Source: Candidatus Gastranaerophilales bacterium HUM_1 (GTDB lineage: Bacteria > Cyanobacteriota > Vampirovibrionia > Gastranaerophilales > Gastranaerophilaceae). From it: a DNA stretch of 64,000 nucleotides. Shown piece after piece: positions 61,404-64,000 of this stretch. The stretch is taken from assembly GCA_002103105.1 (NCBI GenBank), contig DAAY01000005.1, positions 215,636-279,635 on the forward strand, in the 5' to 3' direction. Each line of letters opens with the position of its first letter. Position 1 is the first letter of the stretch. Both the position numbers and the translations under genes were made by a program. The notes below the pieces were generated by a model, which made no database searches, was not told the DNA's origin, and saw only the letters and a list, made by a program, of their open reading frames with translations.

Positions 61404-63692
61404 ATGAGCGAATTTCCATTTGAACTGGACGATTTTCAAAAAGAAGCGTGTGAAATTATTGATAACGGAGAAAGTGTTGTAGTTTGTGCCCCAACAGGAG
61501 CGGGAAAAACAGTTATTGCACAACACGCTATAAATAATGCCCTAAAACAAGGTTGCAGAATTTTTTACACAACCCCACTAAAAGCATTATCAAATCAAAA
61601 ATTTTACGACTTTTGTGAGCAATATGGAGCCGATAAAGTTGGACTTCTTACAGGAGATACTTCTATTAACAGAGGTGCCCAAATTGTCATAATGACAACT
61701 GAAGTATTTAGAAATATGCTATACGGAACAAACTTCGGAGCCGTTGCAGACAACCTTAAAGATGTTCGATATGTTGTTCTTGACGAAGTCCATTATATGA
61801 ATGATGAACAAAGAGGAACAGTTTGGGAAGAAAGTATAATCTATTGCCCAACCAACATTCAAATTATTGCACTTTCCGCAACTGTCGCAAATTGCGATGA
61901 ACTAACAAATTGGATTAATACAGTACACTCAAAAACAAAACTTGTTAACACAGACTTTAGACCAGTGCCTTTGAGATTTTTCTATTTTGATAGTTCTCAA
62001 CCATATAAATTACTTCCACTTTTAACCCCAGATGGAAAATTAAATAACAAAATAAAACCAGAAAAACCTCAATGGGCAAGAGGAAAAGATAAAAGAAAAA
62101 AAACATATGTCAAACAGATAATTCAGAACTTAGCAGATAACGACATGTTACCAGCAATTTATTTCACTTTTTCCAGAAAAAAATGTGATGAACAAATGGA
62201 AAAATGTTCTGGACTGGGTTTAAATACGAGAAAAGAACAGGAAGAAATAAAAGCTTTTATTGAAGAATTTATTGCTGAAAACCCTCATTTATATGGAAAC
62301 AAACATATTGAATACTTAATTCAAGGTGTTGCATCTCACCACGCAGGATTATTACCAGCATGGAAAAATTTAGTAGAAAAACTTTTTCAAAAAGGGCTTA
62401 TTAAAGTTGTATTTGCAACAGAAACTTTAGCTGCAGGAATCAACATGCCTGCAAGATCGACCGTTATCAGCTCAACGAGCAAAAGAACCGATTCTGGACA
62501 CAGAATGTTAACAGCTAATGAATTTTTACAAATGTCAGGAAGAGCTGGACGACGAGGAATGGACGAAGTTGGCTATGTAACAGTTGTAGGAACACCATTC
62601 CAAACTCCAGAAGAAGTAGCAGAACTAGTTCTAAGTGATTCAAATCCATTAGAAAGTAAATTTTCTCCAAGCTATTCAATGGTTCTAAACTTGTTGCAAA
62701 GATTTAATCTTGAAGAGTCAAAAGAACTCATTCTAAAAAGTTTCGGCTATTATTCATCCGATTATAGACTTAAACCTATATTGTTCCAATTAGAGCAATA
62801 TGATAAGGAAATAGAGGAACGTTCTTTTATTTGTCCAAACAAATTATCTGATGACAAAATGCTTGAATATGACAAGTTAAGATTTTTGTATGTCCAAAAT
62901 AGACAAACCTACAAAAAAATTGTTAAACAAGAAAAATCAAAACATAGACCTTTATCACCAGAAGTTGTTGAATTTGGCAAACGTAATAAAGAAGAATTAC
63001 ATAAACTCCAAACTTTTGCCTGTGACACTTGTAAACTATATAAAAAACACTCAAAAAACCTTGAAGTTTTAAAACGAATTGACTCAAAAAAGAAAAAATT
63101 ACTAAAAGAAATTGAAAAACAAAAAGATATTTACTGGAACAAATTCATTGCTCATCGTGCTGTTTTAAAGGAATATGGCTATATTCAGAACGATTACCCA
63201 ACAGAAAAAGGGAAAACTACATCACAAATTCGTTCTGAGAATGAATTGTACTTAGCAGAAATTATTTTCTCTGGGGTGCTTGAAAACTTAACCCCTTCAC
63301 AACTTGCAGGGGTAATTTGTGCGTTAACGACAGAAGAATTAAGAATAGAAATTCCTTATATTCCGTTCTCAGAACCAGTTAGAAAAGCCCTTAATCAAAT
63401 CCGCAATATAAAACGAAAACTTGAAAAAGTTCAATCTAAATATGATATTGAAGCACCTTTATATATAAATCCATATTTCAGTTCGCTAATTGAACTTTGG
63501 GTTGAAGGAGCAGAATGGGAAACAGTTTCAGAACAAATAGAAATCGGCGAAGGAGATATTGTTAGAGCGTTCAAAAGAGTAGTTGATGTATTAAGGCAAT
63601 TAACAACCATTGATAATATCCCAGAAACGTTGGTATTCACCGCAAGGGAGGCGATAGAAAAAATCCAACGCCCACCAGTTGATGTTGATTAA
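61404..63692 (+). CDS. Ski2-like DExH-box RNA helicase with DSHCT-type C-terminus
   Basis: This 762-residue helicase has Walker A (APTGAGKT), motif II DEVH, motif III SAT and motif VI QMSGRAGRRGMDEVGY, the form typical of the Ski2/Mtr4 group. The C-terminal region (LTPSQLAGVICALTTEELR...LIELWVEGAEWETVSEQIEIGEGDIVRAFKRVVDVLRQL) is a DSHCT domain. Bacterial members are common in cyanobacteria and their relatives and in Actinobacteria, where they are thought to act in RNA processing or decay. Two charged coiled segments fill the middle, replacing part of the eukaryotic arch domain. AGG lies nine bases before the ATG. Confidence 0.93.
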   Translation: MSEFPFELDDFQKEACEIIDNGESVVVCAPTGAGKTVIAQHAINNALKQGCRIFYTTPLKALSNQKFYDFCEQYGADKVGLLTGDTSINRGAQIVIMTTEVFRNMLYGTNFGAVADNLKDVRYVVLDEVHYMNDEQRGTVWEESIIYCPTNIQIIALSATVANCDELTNWINTVHSKTKLVNTDFRPVPLRFFYFDSSQPYKLLPLLTPDGKLNNKIKPEKPQWARGKDKRKKTYVKQIIQNLADNDMLPAIYFTFSRKKCDEQMEKCSGLGLNTRKEQEEIKAFIEEFIAENPHLYGNKHIEYLIQGVASHHAGLLPAWKNLVEKLFQKGLIKVVFATETLAAGINMPARSTVISSTSKRTDSGHRMLTANEFLQMSGRAGRRGMDEVGYVTVVGTPFQTPEEVAELVLSDSNPLESKFSPSYSMVLNLLQRFNLEESKELILKSFGYYSSDYRLKPILFQLEQYDKEIEERSFICPNKLSDDKMLEYDKLRFLYVQNRQTYKKIVKQEKSKHRPLSPEVVEFGKRNKEELHKLQTFACDTCKLYKKHSKNLEVLKRIDSKKKKLLKEIEKQKDIYWNKFIAHRAVLKEYGYIQNDYPTEKGKTTSQIRSENELYLAEIIFSGVLENLTPSQLAGVICALTTEELRIEIPYIPFSEPVRKALNQIRNIKRKLEKVQSKYDIEAPLYINPYFSSLIELWVEGAEWETVSEQIEIGEGDIVRAFKRVVDVLRQLTTIDNIPETLVFTAREAIEKIQRPPVDVD

Positions 63693-63700
63693 TCCAGTTT

Positions 63701-63952
63701 CTACCACGGATAATCTTTAGGTATTTTCCAACCGTTGAGTTGGATTAACTTTGTACAATAACCACAATTTGTACAACCTTTTTTACAAGCCCAAATTGCA
63801 CCTGTTTTTAAATGCTCAACCATTCCATTCCAATTTAAAATATAAGGCTCTATATAGCTGGCACTATTCATTTTATCTGCGGAACTCCAATGAACTCTTT
63901 TTGTAAACTGATATTGAAATTTATTTCTTGGATTAATTTTAGAATTTTTATC
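63701..63952 (-). pseudogene. Remnant of a Cys/Trp-rich protein C-terminus
   Basis: An open stretch of 83 codons has no start at its head: it is preceded in frame by TAA at 63953-63955, and its first ATG is at 63871. The translated tail (ACKKGCTNCGYCTK then PKDYPW) carries a conserved-looking cluster of four cysteines and reads like the end of a real protein. Either the gene is broken by a frameshift outside this reading, or only a 56-residue protein is made. A dispersed palindromic repeat lies immediately upstream. Confidence 0.5.
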
Positions 63953-63967
63953 TTAACAAAAGGAAAA

Positions 63968-64000
63968 ACCCTCTCCACTACCCCCTCTTCCCTTGGAGAG
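63968..64000. repeat. Short palindromic dispersed repeat, copy 2
   Basis: CTCTCCACTACCCCCTCTTC plus CCTTGGAGAG matches the reverse complement of the element at 43940-43970 with a few changes. It runs to the window edge and may continue. Confidence 0.6.

Overview
The window is one continuous, AT-rich, gene-dense stretch of bacterial chromosome with about 50 protein genes, two tRNAs and a signal recognition particle RNA. No rRNA, phage, transposase or CRISPR array is visible. The mix suggests a host-associated anaerobe with an outer membrane: a large type IV pilin-like protein, filamentous-haemagglutinin-type adhesins, superoxide reductase plus ferritin, GtrB-like and WecG-like glycosyltransferases, FabI, a split transketolase and a cyanobacterial-style Ski2-like helicase. 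The many lineage-specific proteins with low-complexity or coiled-coil make-up and short N-terminal FTGK/FTAFK-type motifs recall Gastranaerophilales (Melainabacteria/Vampirovibrionia). That placement is an inference from protein style, not from a search.

Layout. 1-4.3 kb: a truncated prepilin-like gene, the N-terminal transketolase half, a WecG-type glycosyltransferase and an exported protein. 4.5-6.9 kb: a pair of related membrane proteins, tRNA-Leu and an exported protein. 6.9-13.1 kb: ftsZ, NAD kinase, a GIY-YIG protein, an exported coiled-coil protein, a LuxR-type response regulator and a REC-PAS-histidine kinase. 13.1-14.4 kb: ferritin, desulfoferrodoxin and a long SRP RNA with an Alu domain. 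14.4-23.8 kb: a GT2 glycosyltransferase, a YdjC deacetylase, a phospholipase-D protein, argS, a large phosphohexomutase and two tandem PlsC acyltransferases. 23.9-34.4 kb: a HEAT-like protein, the C-terminal transketolase half, ftsE-ftsX, a degenerate REC-GGDEF protein, an isochorismatase, a U32 peptidase, rimO and a polysaccharide flippase.

34.6-43.9 kb is the most distinctive part. Two giant exported FHA-type adhesins and one small exported protein stand in tandem. All three end in a PilZ domain with intact RxxxR and (D/N)xSxxG motifs. In the first adhesin the PilZ domain follows 69 uninterrupted Asp-Thr dipeptides; in the second the linker at the same position is proline-rich.

44-64 kb returns to mostly housekeeping genes (fabI, ribF, nupC, a TPR protein, pth, an HTH regulator, tRNA-Lys, a metallophosphatase, clpC, serS, a Ski2-like helicase) with a membrane-tethered glycogen-synthase-like protein and several small lineage-specific proteins. 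The right edge holds a broken reading frame and a short palindromic repeat that also occurs near 43.95 kb.

A recurring regulatory pattern is a perfect or near-perfect -10 box (TATAAT or TATTAT) exactly six bases before the ATG. It is seen at seven genes and implies leaderless transcripts.
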